64,000 bases of DNA, taken from contig NZ_FONE01000012.1 of NCBI RefSeq assembly GCF_900112825.1, positions 1-64,000 on the forward strand. Direction: 5' to 3'. The position numbers and the translations under genes are program-made. A model generated the notes under the pieces. That model made no database searches and was not told the origin of the DNA. It saw only the letters and a list, made by a program, of their open reading frames with translations. This stretch comes from Nitrosomonas sp. Nm166 (lineage in GTDB: Bacteria; Pseudomonadota; Gammaproteobacteria; Burkholderiales; Nitrosomonadaceae). Positions 43,549-53,183 of this stretch are shown here, one piece after another (the stretch's first letter is position 1; every line of letters starts with the position of its first letter).

Positions 43549-44297
43549 CGACCGCGCCTCGTCAACGCTTTATGGGGTAAATCGCTGATGAGAATGTCAA
43601 CGCCCAATTGCAGGGCTTTACTGATTTCTGTATCACTATTACAGGTGTAGACAGCGATATATTTATCATGAGTACGCAGCAGGTCGACAATGGCTTGATT
43701 CACATTCTCAATAGGCAGGCAGAGACCGTATAGAAAAGAATGTGTGTTTAACAGCTCACGTGCATCTGCAATGGTCTGATGGGTTTCAAAGTTATAAACC
43801 AGCGGAGATTCCGGCTTATATTGATGTGCGTAGTCCAGGCTGGCAAGGTTGAAGGAAGAAACGATGATTCGTTGATCGGAATTTTGACCGATCAGATCGA
43901 GTGCCTGGCGCATTTTTAGTGCGTGACGGGAAACAGACTCCCAGGCACGATTTTTGATTTCGATCAATAAACGGCAGCGCTTCCGATAGGCGGTCAGAAA
44001 ATCCTGCAGGGTCATGATACCCTCATTCTCGGACTCCGGGTTAATCAGTGCCTGGAGTTGATGATAATCAAAGTCGTCAATGTGCTTATTATGAAGTCCG
44101 ATTTTGTCGAGAAAGCGGTCATGCCAAAGCACTGCAATTTCATCCCGACTCAACTGCACATCGGTTTCGATGCCATCAATTGCGTAGCTCAACGCTTTAT
44201 CAAAGGCACTGCGGGTATTCTCCATGACTTCTGAGTGCAGGCCGCGGTGCGCAAATACCAAACAATTTTCAGGAATAAGATGGGTTTGTTCGGACAT
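43545..44297 (-). CDS. ugpQ: Cytoplasmic glycerophosphodiester phosphodiesterase
   Basis: This 250-residue enzyme cleaves glycerophosphodiesters to glycerol-3-phosphate and an alcohol. It has the GDPD signature FAHRGLHSEVMENTRSAF near 15-32, then GIETDVQLSRDEIAVLWHD (metal-binding E, D and H) near 38-56, and LLIEIKNRA. No signal peptide is seen, so it is like UgpQ and not the periplasmic GlpQ. It is the first gene of the unit that leads to glpD and the kinase, which makes a phospholipid head-group salvage route. Confidence 0.92.
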   Translation of the reverse strand: MSEQTHLIPENCLVFAHRGLHSEVMENTRSAFDKALSYAIDGIETDVQLSRDEIAVLWHDRFLDKIGLHNKHIDDFDYHQLQALINPESENEGIMTLQDFLTAYRKRCRLLIEIKNRAWESVSRHALKMRQALDLIGQNSDQRIIVSSFNLASLDYAHQYKPESPLVYNFETHQTIADARELLNTHSFLYGLCLPIENVNQAIVDLLRTHDKYIAVYTCNSDTEISKALQLGVDILISDLPHKALTRRGR

Positions 44298-44330
44298 CTG
44301 TTTTATGAATGATATTGCACACTATCATTA

Positions 44331-45494
44331 TTACGCTGCTGTTTGCAGCAATTCAATGATGGCCGGATCTTTGGCCATTTCACGTGCAGTTTTTCCTGTT
44401 TTGCTTTTGATTTTCGTATTTGCGCCTTTTGCCAATAATGCTTTTACGGCATCAATGTGATCATGTAAGGCAGCCCACATCAGCGCAGTGACCCCATCAT
44501 CATTTTGCAGGTCGATTTTGGCGCCATGCGCCAGTAACAACTCTATGATGGGCGTATGTCCGTTCTGTGCCGCCAGAATGAGTGGCGTGAAGCCATTCGC
44601 CGCTTTATGGTCAACTTTGGCGCCACGTTTGAGCAATGCTTCAACGACTTCGGTATTGCCAAACAGAGCGGCAATCGTTAGTGCTGTCGCGTCATTCTTA
44701 TCTTTCAAGTCGATTTTAGCGCCTTTTGCCAGTAACGCATTGACGACATCGATATGTCCATTCTGGGCGGCGATATACAGTGCCGTGGTGTCGTTGGCGG
44801 CCAGTAGATTAATGGGAGCATTTTTTTTCAACAATGTTTCGACGATTGCGGTATGTCCGTTTCTGGCAGCCATATAGAGTGCGGTGGTATTATCTGAAGC
44901 CTGCACATCTATTTGTGCATTCTTCGCCAGCAGTTTGTCGGCAATGCTTGTTCTGCCCTCCAAGGCTGCGATCATTAAAGCAGTTACGTTATCTTTGGTC
45001 TGCAAATTGACATTTGCGCCTTTTGCCAACAGAGCATCCACAATGCTTTCATACCCTTTCTGTGTCGCCGGCATGAGGGCTGTAATTCCATCTGTGGTTT
45101 GCACATCAATCTTGGCACCTTTGGCTAATAATGTGTTGACAACCTCTGCGTGACCATTCTTGGCGGCAATAATCAGTGCGGTTGCACCGCCGGCATTTTG
45201 CAGATCAATATTGGCATTATGCTCCAGTAACAGGTCAACAATATCAGCATGCCCATATTGAGATGCAATGATGAGCGCACTAAATCCCATTTCATTCTGA
45301 TAATTAACGTTGATACCTTTTTCCAATAATTGCTTGATAGTCTCCGATTTTGCAGAAAAAGCAGCTTTAAGAAACTCTGTATGATCATCATCAGCAGCAA
45401 AAGTGCTGGTAAGGGGTCCTAATAATATCGCCGAGGTTACCGTCAAAACTAAGAATGTGCGCGTATAATTAATTAAATCTCTTATATAATTCAT
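44331..45494 (-). CDS. Exported ankyrin-repeat protein
   Basis: This 387-residue protein has a signal peptide (hydrophobic core at about 13-30, likely cleavage after TFA) and then ten nearly perfect ankyrin repeats of exactly 33 residues each plus a C-terminal cap. The repeats follow xTALxxAAxxGHxxVVxxLLxxGAxIDxQ. The folded protein would be an elongated solenoid in the periplasm that binds another protein; the partner is unknown. It stands alone, divergent from pgeF, 33 bp from the phosphodiesterase gene. Confidence 0.88.
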   Translation of the reverse strand: MNYIRDLINYTRTFLVLTVTSAILLGPLTSTFAADDDHTEFLKAAFSAKSETIKQLLEKGINVNYQNEMGFSALIIASQYGHADIVDLLLEHNANIDLQNAGGATALIIAAKNGHAEVVNTLLAKGAKIDVQTTDGITALMPATQKGYESIVDALLAKGANVNLQTKDNVTALMIAALEGRTSIADKLLAKNAQIDVQASDNTTALYMAARNGHTAIVETLLKKNAPINLLAANDTTALYIAAQNGHIDVVNALLAKGAKIDLKDKNDATALTIAALFGNTEVVEALLKRGAKVDHKAANGFTPLILAAQNGHTPIIELLLAHGAKIDLQNDDGVTALMWAALHDHIDAVKALLAKGANTKIKSKTGKTAREMAKDPAIIELLQTAA

Positions 45495-45748
45495 CTATTA
45501 CACCTATCGGGCATTTTGTTATCAACAATTGTTGGGCTTTATCTATTGACCCATGCTGAATCAGTCATAAATTGCTAATTTTCGGGTTTTGTTGCTATGG
45601 CATCGGAAATTGAGAATCCATTGAAAAAACCTTAATTCAGAGAAAATCCTCCAAGGGTAGCATTTTAACCCAGAAATATTGATTCCAAGGCTTAATTAGC
45701 TCGAAGACATTAAAACTGATTTGAAAAAATAAGATTCAAGCGGAATTT

Positions 45749-46495
45749 ATGAATGATTGGATAATCCCGGATTGGCCGGCACCTGGCAATGTGAAAACAT
45801 TGTTTACTACCCGCAATGGCGGCGGCGTGAGTAGTAACGTCAATGGTAATTATGCTTCTTTGAACTTAGCAGCGCATGTCAATGATGAGTGGGAAGATGT
45901 GGCATACAACCGGGCTTTATTGCGCCGCTGTTTGCCGGCTGAACCGAGATGGTTGAAACAAGTGCACGGCAATTTACCTGTCTGGATTGATGACACGACA
46001 GCGGCCATTCCTGAAGGAGACGCTGCGCTCAGCCGTAAACCAGGCACAGTATGTGCTGTCATGGTTGCTGACTGTTTATCGGTATTTTTGTGTGATACTG
46101 CGGGAACGACGGTGGGTATCGTACATGCGGGTTGGCGCGGGCTAAGTGGGGGAATCATTGAACAATCGGTTGCTGCCATGCAAGTGGACCCTGGCAAACT
46201 AATGGCATGGCTGGGACCGGCGATTGGTCCGGACCACTTTGAAGTTGGTACTGATGTCTACGACGCATTCGTCCAGCATGATGCGCAAGCAGCACAAGCT
46301 TTCGCGCCAAAGGATCATCATCAGAAGAAATGGTTGGCTGATATTTTTCTATTGGCTCGCCAGCGACTGGCTGATATGGGCATTCCCGCCGTGTATGGCG
46401 GAGAGATTTGTACCTTTAGTGATCCTGAGCGTTTCTATTCCTATCGTCGTGATGGTGAAACCGGACGGATGGCAGCTTTAATCTGGCTCGGATGA
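45749..46495 (+). CDS. pgeF: Peptidoglycan editing factor / multicopper-type polyphenol oxidase
   Basis: PgeF (YfiH) removes wrongly incorporated amino acids such as L-Ser from peptidoglycan precursors; it was earlier called a laccase-like polyphenol oxidase. The 248 residues contain the family core: LFTTRNGGGVSSNVNGNYASLNLAAHVND near 18-47, LKQVHGN near 68, AVMVADCLSVFLCD near 103-116 with the key Cys, and VGIVHAGWRGLSGGIIE near 122-138 with the metal-binding His. It ends with GEICTFSDPERFYSYRRDGETGR. The length is normal. The divergent ankyrin gene lies 254 bp upstream. Confidence 0.93.
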   Translation: MNDWIIPDWPAPGNVKTLFTTRNGGGVSSNVNGNYASLNLAAHVNDEWEDVAYNRALLRRCLPAEPRWLKQVHGNLPVWIDDTTAAIPEGDAALSRKPGTVCAVMVADCLSVFLCDTAGTTVGIVHAGWRGLSGGIIEQSVAAMQVDPGKLMAWLGPAIGPDHFEVGTDVYDAFVQHDAQAAQAFAPKDHHQKKWLADIFLLARQRLADMGIPAVYGGEICTFSDPERFYSYRRDGETGRMAALIWLG

Positions 46496-46568
46496 ATGCA
46501 CCGTAACTTGTTAAGCTATTGCCGCTTACAACAGCGTATAATCCCGCCTTTCCTTTTCAATTAACTTT

Positions 46569-47369
46569 ATGTCGACGCTTACCTGGATTATTTCTGCCAG
46601 CTTATTTGGAGGGGGATTGAGTTTATTGCTCGCAGCAGTACTGGCACTCAATACACGGGTATCGTGGCTTTCCATGCTGGTTTCCTATGCCATCGGTGCA
46701 TTGCTGGGGGCTGCTTTTCTCAATACCTTGCCTGAAGCATTTGAACTTTCAGAAAATCCAATGCAAGTGACCATCACAGTATTGATTGGGATTTTGATGT
46801 TTTTTATTCTGGAAAAGCTCGTATTGTGGCGTCACTGTCATTTAGAGGATTGTGAAGCGCATGATCCGTCACATGGTATGACAGCAACTACAAGCTATCA
46901 GCACGAACATGATCATGGACGTAGCGGAATGATGGTGATTGTAGGTGATACTTTTCATAATTTTGTCGATGGTATTTTGATTGCTGCGGCTTTCATGGTG
47001 GATGTGCAACTGGGTATTGTGACATCGACAGCTATTATCGCTCATGAAATTCCACAGGAAGCCGGAGATTTCCTTATTCTGTTGAATTCAGGCTACACAC
47101 GTCGGATGGCTTTTCTGATGAATGTGTTATCCAGCTTTGCCACGCTAATTGGCGGTGTATTGGCGTACTTCATGCTGCATAAGATGAATTTTATGGTGCA
47201 GCCGCTGCTGGGGCTTGCCTCAGCCAGCATGATTTATGTCGCCATGTCAGATTTGATTCCAGGCTTGCATAAACGCCCTGAGATCCATGCAACTATTCAA
47301 CAGGTGGTATTAATTTTGTTGGGAATTACTTCCATCTGGTTAGTGGGTAATATTTTTACCCATGTCTAG
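46569..47369 (+). CDS. ZIP family divalent metal transporter
   Basis: This 266-residue inner-membrane protein has eight predicted helices. The two metal-binding helices carry HNFVDGILIAAAF near 132-144 and HEIPQEAGDFLIL near 162-174, both typical of ZIP transporters. A His-rich loop (HCHLEDCEAH, then YQHEHDHG) between helices 3 and 4 suggests zinc or a similar metal. It starts about 70 bases after pgeF. A TATAAT element at 46537-46542 may be the core of its own promoter. Confidence 0.92.
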   Translation: MSTLTWIISASLFGGGLSLLLAAVLALNTRVSWLSMLVSYAIGALLGAAFLNTLPEAFELSENPMQVTITVLIGILMFFILEKLVLWRHCHLEDCEAHDPSHGMTATTSYQHEHDHGRSGMMVIVGDTFHNFVDGILIAAAFMVDVQLGIVTSTAIIAHEIPQEAGDFLILLNSGYTRRMAFLMNVLSSFATLIGGVLAYFMLHKMNFMVQPLLGLASASMIYVAMSDLIPGLHKRPEIHATIQQVVLILLGITSIWLVGNIFTHV

Positions 47370-47405
47370 AAGTGCTGAAGATACGAAATTTTGCAAGGAT
47401 ATTTG

Positions 47406-47822
47406 ATGATAAAACAAGTGCTTGTATTATTATTGCTGTTTTTTTGTGCTCCTGTTGTGAATGCGGAAGAAGACAATATTCTGGCTGAAGTTGAAGGGAG
47501 TGCACGTGCCTGGCTTGAGTTGATTGATAGTGGGAAATATAAGGAAGGTTGGGAGACTTCATCTCCACTATTTAAGACGAAAACACCTGAACCTGAATGG
47601 GTTAAGTCTATTACTGGTATTAGAGCACCACGTGGAGCAGTCAATGCCCGATATCTTGCAACAGCAGGCTCTACAAAAACATTATCGGGATTCCCGGAGG
47701 ATGATTATGTCGTACTCCAGTTTTACACAACTTTTGCAACAAAAGGGCTGGCATTGGAAACGATAACGCTGGCGAAAGCACCTGATGAAGCATGGCGGGT
47801 TGCAGAATATGTGATCAAGTAA
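47406..47822 (+). CDS. DUF4019 domain secreted protein
   Basis: This 138-residue protein has a signal peptide with likely cleavage after VNA near residue 20. A DUF4019 domain follows, with ARAWLELIDSGKYKEGWETSSPLFK, TGIRAPRGAVNARYLATAG and DYVVLQFYTTFATKGLALETITL. Function is unknown. It lies close after the ZIP gene and its stop lies 13 bp from the stop of the converging glycosyltransferase gene. The ATG at 47406 is taken as the start; the codons before it add nothing family-like. Confidence 0.82.
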   Translation: MIKQVLVLLLLFFCAPVVNAEEDNILAEVEGSARAWLELIDSGKYKEGWETSSPLFKTKTPEPEWVKSITGIRAPRGAVNARYLATAGSTKTLSGFPEDDYVVLQFYTTFATKGLALETITLAKAPDEAWRVAEYVIK

Positions 47823-47835
47823 GCTCTTATGTATT

Positions 47836-50442
47836 TTATTGCATTTCGGATGAGCTCACGCCCTTAAACCCTTGGGAAATACGATAGTAAACGTGGCGTA
47901 CCGGCGTACCGTAGCGTTCAATGACGCGATATTTAATGGTGTCGGGCTGGTCAAGCATTTTTTCAACCTCGATACCTTGAGTGCCTGGTCGGGTTTTTTC
48001 CAAATGGCGGCGTTTCATACCAACCTGAATGATGGGTCGATGGGTGGCTTCCTGGGAGGGGAACCAGAAATCATACATGGCACCATTATCACCAAACATA
48101 TTGCGCGAACGAATGTCTAGTTGCGTATCGCCGTGGGTATAAAAATATAGTGCGCTGGCAACTGACCATTTGCTCATGCCGACAATGATGGGTTCTTTGC
48201 CCGTCTGATTTCTGACTTCTTCTGCGATCTGCTCGATTTCTGCCGCTGTTTCACGCCAGAAATAGTGTTCAGTGAATAAATGATAGGGTATGCCGGGTAT
48301 TCCTAGGACGACATAGTGTAGCACAAAGGCATAAATGAACACGCAGGCTATAATCGTTGATCGCCAACCTGCCTGGATGCGTTTGACAAAGCTGCTCAGA
48401 TGCTCGGTTTGACCCATCATCCAGGCCATGGTCGGTAATATTGCAAGCCAGATCGGGACTGTCCAGTGAAAGCGGGGCTCATCAAAAGTGCTGAGTATGA
48501 AACAAACGAATAGAGGGGCGCCTGCGAAAACCTGGACAAATAAATGACGTCTGCTCTCCAGTTGCTGGGTTCCAGATTGCTTGATTGAGAATAAGGCTAA
48601 CGCAGCTGCAAGAAAGCCAACGGGAGTTAACAGAATGATGATATGAAAAATTAAATGATGTACTGAAAATTGATAGCTGTCCGCCAATACGCGGTTCGAT
48701 TGGAATGCAAATGAGGCCCAGTCATTTGTGTAGTTCCAGATGATGACAGGCGAAAAGAGTAGTAAAGCCAATAGGGCAGCCAGATAAGGATGGGGGCGCT
48801 TCATCCAGTAGCGTGCCGCTGGATTTATGATGACAAACACCAATGCAGCGATACCTAGCAAACCCAGACTGTATTTGGATAGTAATCCCAGGCCGAAGGC
48901 GATTCCCATGCCCAGCCAGGCCCAGCGCTGCCCGGCTACCAATGCACGCTCCATATAATAAAGTGTTGCAGCCCAGGTCGCGACTAATGGTGCATCAGGA
49001 GTCATCAGCAAGCCAGAACCAAATCCTACTGGCAAAATAGCCAGTAATAATAAGGCGCGCATCGCGGTGGATTTGTCATACAGGTTCTGCGCCAGCGCGT
49101 ATAAATAGCCCATGGTTATCAAGCCACAGAGCAGAGCACCGATACGCACGCCAAATTCATTATGTCCTAGAATTGCTGTGCCGAGCCAAATTAACCAGGC
49201 CACCATCGGAGGGTGATCATAAAAGCTTAAATCCATGTGCTGGGCATATTGCCAGTAATAAGCTTCGTCTGGAATGAGTTGCGCTAAGCCAAAATAGACC
49301 AAACGTAATAATAGGGCGAAAATTACAATACCAATCGCTGCTATGCGCCAGCGTATTTCCGATGACGGTAGATCTTTTTTACTGGGAAATACATAAAAGG
49401 CTGAGCCCAGATAGTTTACGGCTGCAGTGGCAACGATGGCCGGGAAAATTGCCAGTATTGGTGGTACTTGCCAGACATAGACCAGCAAAGCCAATACTCC
49501 ACCGCGTAACAACAACGCGAGGGCGCCAACAGTCAGAAAGCGGCCAAATTGATGCCATTGAAGATATCCCGCATGATGTTCACGGAATGCCCATTTTGAA
49601 TTAAATATATAGTTGACGCTTGCAGCGACAAAGAAACTGGCGAAGTGAGCCAGGGCAAGTCCCGCTTCACTGTTGATCATCCATTGAAAAACAAGGGCAT
49701 CGATCAATACGCCAAATAAACCGACCATCGCAAAGCGGCCGGCGGTTTTAAGCGTGATTGTGCCACCGGCTAAGGTAATCAAACGCTGAATATAAGCGCG
49801 CTGATGAGCAAAAGATAATTTGGAACTGCCGTGCGTGCGATCATGAAAACGGATCGGTACTTCTGTAACACGGATCTTGCCGTGATTGGCCATGAGCAGC
49901 TCAAGCAGAACTTTATAGCCATGCGCATCGTTAGAAATATTTGCTGCTAATTTACGGCGGAATGCGAAGAAACCCGATGTAGTGTCATTCACATCACAGA
50001 TGGGGCGTGCTATCCAGCCACCGATGCGTGACAATAGTTGCCGGTGCAGTGGCCAATTTTCTGTACTGCCGCCGGCGATATAGCGGCTACCGATGACTAC
50101 ATCATAATCGCCCTTTAAAACGGGCGTGACAATCGCTGATAAATGTTCTGGCGGATGGCTCAGATCCGCATCCATGACGACAATGACATCACTATTAGCG
50201 GCAGCGGCTCCCGCAATGATCGAAGCTGTTAAATCCGGTTTTTCATGCCGCTCAATCAAGCGAACATTGGATTGGTTTTTCCATGCGTGCACCTTATCAG
50301 GGGTTCCATCAGTGGAACCATCGTCAACGAAAATGACTTCAAAAGTGTCGGGACTGAAATTAAGTGCGAATAGGCGAGTTAGGAGTAAATCGATATTCTC
50401 AGATTCATTCAGAGTGGGCACTACGATGGAAAATTGAGTCAT
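47836..50442 (-). CDS. Three-domain glycosyltransferase (GT2-GtrA-GT39)
   Basis: This 868-residue protein joins three parts that are often separate. Residues 1-225 are a dolichol/polyprenyl-phosphate mannosyltransferase-like GT2 domain, with IVVPTLNESENIDLLL, FVDDGSTDGT, VVMDADLSHPPE and GSRYIAGG. Residues 230-355 are a GtrA-like flippase domain with four helices (GRFAMVGLFGVLIDALVFQ). Residues 370-868 are a GT39/ArnT-like membrane transferase, with PDEAYYWQYAQHMDLSFYDHPPMVAWLIWLGTAI. One protein could thus make a lipid-linked sugar, flip it and pass it on to an acceptor. It follows mltG on the same strand. Confidence 0.9.
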   Translation of the reverse strand: MTQFSIVVPTLNESENIDLLLTRLFALNFSPDTFEVIFVDDGSTDGTPDKVHAWKNQSNVRLIERHEKPDLTASIIAGAAAANSDVIVVMDADLSHPPEHLSAIVTPVLKGDYDVVIGSRYIAGGSTENWPLHRQLLSRIGGWIARPICDVNDTTSGFFAFRRKLAANISNDAHGYKVLLELLMANHGKIRVTEVPIRFHDRTHGSSKLSFAHQRAYIQRLITLAGGTITLKTAGRFAMVGLFGVLIDALVFQWMINSEAGLALAHFASFFVAASVNYIFNSKWAFREHHAGYLQWHQFGRFLTVGALALLLRGGVLALLVYVWQVPPILAIFPAIVATAAVNYLGSAFYVFPSKKDLPSSEIRWRIAAIGIVIFALLLRLVYFGLAQLIPDEAYYWQYAQHMDLSFYDHPPMVAWLIWLGTAILGHNEFGVRIGALLCGLITMGYLYALAQNLYDKSTAMRALLLLAILPVGFGSGLLMTPDAPLVATWAATLYYMERALVAGQRWAWLGMGIAFGLGLLSKYSLGLLGIAALVFVIINPAARYWMKRPHPYLAALLALLLFSPVIIWNYTNDWASFAFQSNRVLADSYQFSVHHLIFHIIILLTPVGFLAAALALFSIKQSGTQQLESRRHLFVQVFAGAPLFVCFILSTFDEPRFHWTVPIWLAILPTMAWMMGQTEHLSSFVKRIQAGWRSTIIACVFIYAFVLHYVVLGIPGIPYHLFTEHYFWRETAAEIEQIAEEVRNQTGKEPIIVGMSKWSVASALYFYTHGDTQLDIRSRNMFGDNGAMYDFWFPSQEATHRPIIQVGMKRRHLEKTRPGTQGIEVEKMLDQPDTIKYRVIERYGTPVRHVYYRISQGFKGVSSSEMQ

Positions 50443-50489
50443 GTAGATCCACGGCTTAGAATTGACACTTAGCGATTGACGGCATGATT

Positions 50490-51485
50490 TTATTTTTGTT
50501 GTTTTTGGTATTGATTAACCGCTTTATTATGATCGGACAAGTTAGTAGAGAATTGAGATTCTCCATTACCTTTTGAGACAAAATATAGCGCATCGGTTTC
50601 AGCCGGATTAAGAGCCGCACGAATGGAAGCTAAACTTGGCAAAGCGATAGGTGTAGGCGGCAAACCTGGGCGAGTATAAGTGTTGTATGCTTGATCTGCA
50701 AGTAGATCTTTTTTGCGTAAGTTTCCATCAAATTGCTCACCCAGACCATAAATAATAGTGGGGTCTGTCTGTAATCTCATACCCTTACGAAGCCGGTTAA
50801 TAAAAACACCGGCGATTTCAGCGCGATCACTTTCTATCGCGGTCTCTTTCTCAATGATGGAAGCCAGAATGAGTGCTTCATATGGCGTAGCTAAAGGCAA
50901 AGATTCTTTGCGGGATGACCAGCTGGTTTGTAAATAATTTTGCATGGCTTGATAAGCGCGCTGCAAAATATCGATATCGCTGTCACCTTTAATAAAATAG
51001 TAAGTATTAGGAAAAAACAATCCTTCAGTTGCTGTTTCGCTTGCACCGATACGCTGTAGAATTTCCTGATCACTTAAATCAACTATCGTATTTTTTATGG
51101 CTGGGTGTTCACTTAAAGTTTTTCGAAGCTGAGCAAAGGTCCAGCCTTCAATAAAGGTAATTTCATTTTGTTTTGGATCACCTTTGGTAAGATATTTTAG
51201 CAGCGCTATTTGCGAAAGATTGCCAGTAAGCTGGTAGTCACCTGCTTTAATAGCTGATTCTTGATTCAGATAACGCGCTAATATTACCAATGTCCACTTG
51301 GTAGGGATAACACCAGCATCAGCCAACTGTTGCGAAACTTGTTTTAGAGTGCTCCCAGGCCGGATGGAGAATTCATAGGGTGTGGTTGGGGGCGTGATAT
51401 TAGAGTGAACATGCAGATATAACCATCCGATTAGAAGAATGGTTATTGATGTCATAATAAATAGGAGGCGTCTTAGCGTATGCAT
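50490..51485 (-). CDS. mltG: Endolytic transglycosylase MltG (YceG)
   Basis: MltG cuts nascent peptidoglycan strands inside the chain and so sets their length. The 331-residue protein has one N-terminal membrane helix near residues 6-26 and the YceG domain. It includes FSIRPGSTLKQVSQQLADAGVI, FIEGWTFAQLRKTLS and the catalytic region LILASIIEKETAIESDRAEIAGVFINRLRKGMRLQTDPTIIYGLG, with the active-site Glu in EKET near 213. It ends with LPPTPIALPSLASIRAALNPA. It lies 17 bp after fabF, the usual order in many proteobacteria. Confidence 0.95.
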   Translation of the reverse strand: MHTLRRLLFIMTSITILLIGWLYLHVHSNITPPTTPYEFSIRPGSTLKQVSQQLADAGVIPTKWTLVILARYLNQESAIKAGDYQLTGNLSQIALLKYLTKGDPKQNEITFIEGWTFAQLRKTLSEHPAIKNTIVDLSDQEILQRIGASETATEGLFFPNTYYFIKGDSDIDILQRAYQAMQNYLQTSWSSRKESLPLATPYEALILASIIEKETAIESDRAEIAGVFINRLRKGMRLQTDPTIIYGLGEQFDGNLRKKDLLADQAYNTYTRPGLPPTPIALPSLASIRAALNPAETDALYFVSKGNGESQFSTNLSDHNKAVNQYQKQQK

Positions 51486-51502
51486 GCCCCAAAAAATAAA
51501 AC

Positions 51503-52744
51503 TTATACTTTACGAAAAACAAGCGTTCCATTCGTTCCTCCAAAGCCGAAGGAATTGGATAATGCAACGTTGATATGCATGTCTCTTGCGGTGTTAGGAA
51601 CATAATCCAAGCCGCACTGTGGATCTTGATTGACAAGGTTGATGGTGGGTGGAGCAATTTGATGATGGATTGCAAGCGTGGAAAATACCGCTTCTACACC
51701 TCCGGCAGCACCCAGCAAATGCCCTGTCATTGATTTTGTAGAACTGACCGCGAGTTTATTGGCATGATCTTCAAAACACCGCTTGACAGCAATGGTTTCT
51801 GCGATATCGCCCAATGGCGTGGAAGTGCCGTGCGCGTTAATATAATCAACGTCAGCGGTATTAATCCCTGCATTTTTAAGCGCATTGACCATGCAGCGCG
51901 CTGCCCCTTCACCGTCATCGCAAGGTGCTGTCATATGAAATGCATCGGCACTCATACCGAAACCGGCTAATTCTGCATAAATTTTTGCACCACGGCGCTT
52001 GGCGTGTTCCATTTCTTCCAGAACCAGAATTCCAGCACCTTCACCCAGTACAAAACCATCACGATCTTTATCCCAGGGACGGCTTGCCGACGCCGGATCA
52101 TCATTGCTTACCGACAAGGCTTTTGCTGCAGAAAATCCACCAATAGACAGCGGAGTAACACATGATTCCGCGCCACCGCATACCATGATATCAGCGTCAC
52201 CATACTCAATCATGCGCGCTGAATTACCGATACTGTGAGTAGCTGTGGTACAAGCTGTGACAATGGCTATATTAGGACCTTTGTAACCATATAGGATGGA
52301 TAAATTACCTGCGATCATGTTAATGATCGTGCTGGGAATAAAAAAGGGCGATATTTTGCGCGGGCCGCCTGCATGATAGGCGCTATCGGTACTCTCAATC
52401 ATCGGCAAACCGCCAATGCCTGAGCCAATATTGACACCGATTCGTTCGGAATCAAGATGCGTGACATCCTCTATGCCTGCATCTTTAACAGCCTGGATTG
52501 CTGCAGCCATGCCATAATGGATAAAAATATCCATACGACGTGCTTCTTTGGCAGATAGATATTGCTGAATATCAAAATCTTTCACTTCACCTGCAATTTG
52601 TGAAGTGAAATTTGATGCATCAAAACGAGTAATTCGAGCGATACCGGATTTTCCTGAGACAATATTCTCCCATGCATTTGATACAGTGTTACCTACTGGC
52701 GATATAATCCCTAACCCGGTAATTACTACCCTACGTTTGGACAA
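51503..52744 (-). CDS. fabF: 3-oxoacyl-ACP synthase II
   Basis: FabF condenses malonyl-ACP with acyl-ACP to elongate fatty acids. The 413-residue length is normal. Key residues are the catalytic Cys in [15 protein letters not shown] near 163, His in [12 protein letters not shown] near 303, and the [17 protein letters not shown] segment with the second His near 340. It ends with [15 protein letters not shown]. The ATG at 52744 gives [19 protein letters not shown]. It lies 38 bp after acpP and 17 bp before mltG. Confidence 0.97.
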   Translation of the reverse strand: MSKRRVVITGLGIISPVGNTVSNAWENIVSGKSGIARITRFDASNFTSQIAGEVKDFDIQQYLSAKEARRMDIFIHYGMAAAIQAVKDAGIEDVTHLDSERIGVNIGSGIGGLPMIESTDSAYHAGGPRKISPFFIPSTIINMIAGNLSILYGYKGPNIAIVTACTTATHSIGNSARMIEYGDADIMVCGGAESCVTPLSIGGFSAAKALSVSNDDPASASRPWDKDRDGFVLGEGAGILVLEEMEHAKRRGAKIYAELAGFGMSADAFHMTAPCDDGEGAARCMVNALKNAGINTADVDYINAHGTSTPLGDIAETIAVKRCFEDHANKLAVSSTKSMTGHLLGAAGGVEAVFSTLAIHHQIAPPTINLVNQDPQCGLDYVPNTARDMHINVALSNSFGFGGTNGTLVFRKV

Positions 52745-52782
52745 AAATAACTCCGATTACTTGTATTTAAGAGAACAAAATA

Positions 52783-53019
52783 CTAATTTGTGTTGGCAGT
52801 GACGTAGTCAATTGCTTCCTGGACTGTATTTATTTTTTCCGCCTGCTCATCTGGAATTTCGCATTCGAATTCTTCTTCTAATGCCATGACCAACTCAACT
52901 GTATCGAGCGAATCTGCTCCCAGATCATTAACAAAAGATGATTCATTCTTGACTTCAGCTTCATTAACACCCAGTTGCTCAGCAACAATTTTTTTAATAC
53001 GCTGCTCAATATTTTCCAT
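52783..53019 (-). CDS. acpP: Acyl carrier protein
   Basis: AcpP carries the growing acyl chain on a phosphopantetheine group. The 78-residue acidic protein has the attachment serine at position 37 in [18 protein letters not shown]. The helix pattern and length match E. coli AcpP. The gap of 164 bp to fabG is the largest in the cluster and could hold its own promoter, as acpP is often expressed at higher level. Confidence 0.98.
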   Translation of the reverse strand: MENIEQRIKKIVAEQLGVNEAEVKNESSFVNDLGADSLDTVELVMALEEEFECEIPDEQAEKINTVQEAIDYVTANTN

Positions 53020-53183
53020 CTAGATACTTCCTCTCAGGTAAGAAAAACTTTCTCATTTTAACAAATTTTCAGTGTCAAAAGAACTGAAAGATGACCCTAA
53101 CTCAATAAGTTTTAATTAATTTATGATTTTCAGCTGGCTGGTTCATTATAAATAATTCCTTATTATCAATTACTTTTCTTCAA

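Noticed and set aside
44331-45400. Tandem DNA repeat or CRISPR-like array
   Set aside because: The periodic signal of 99 bp comes from the ankyrin codons, not from a spacer-repeat array; repeats are coding and diverged.
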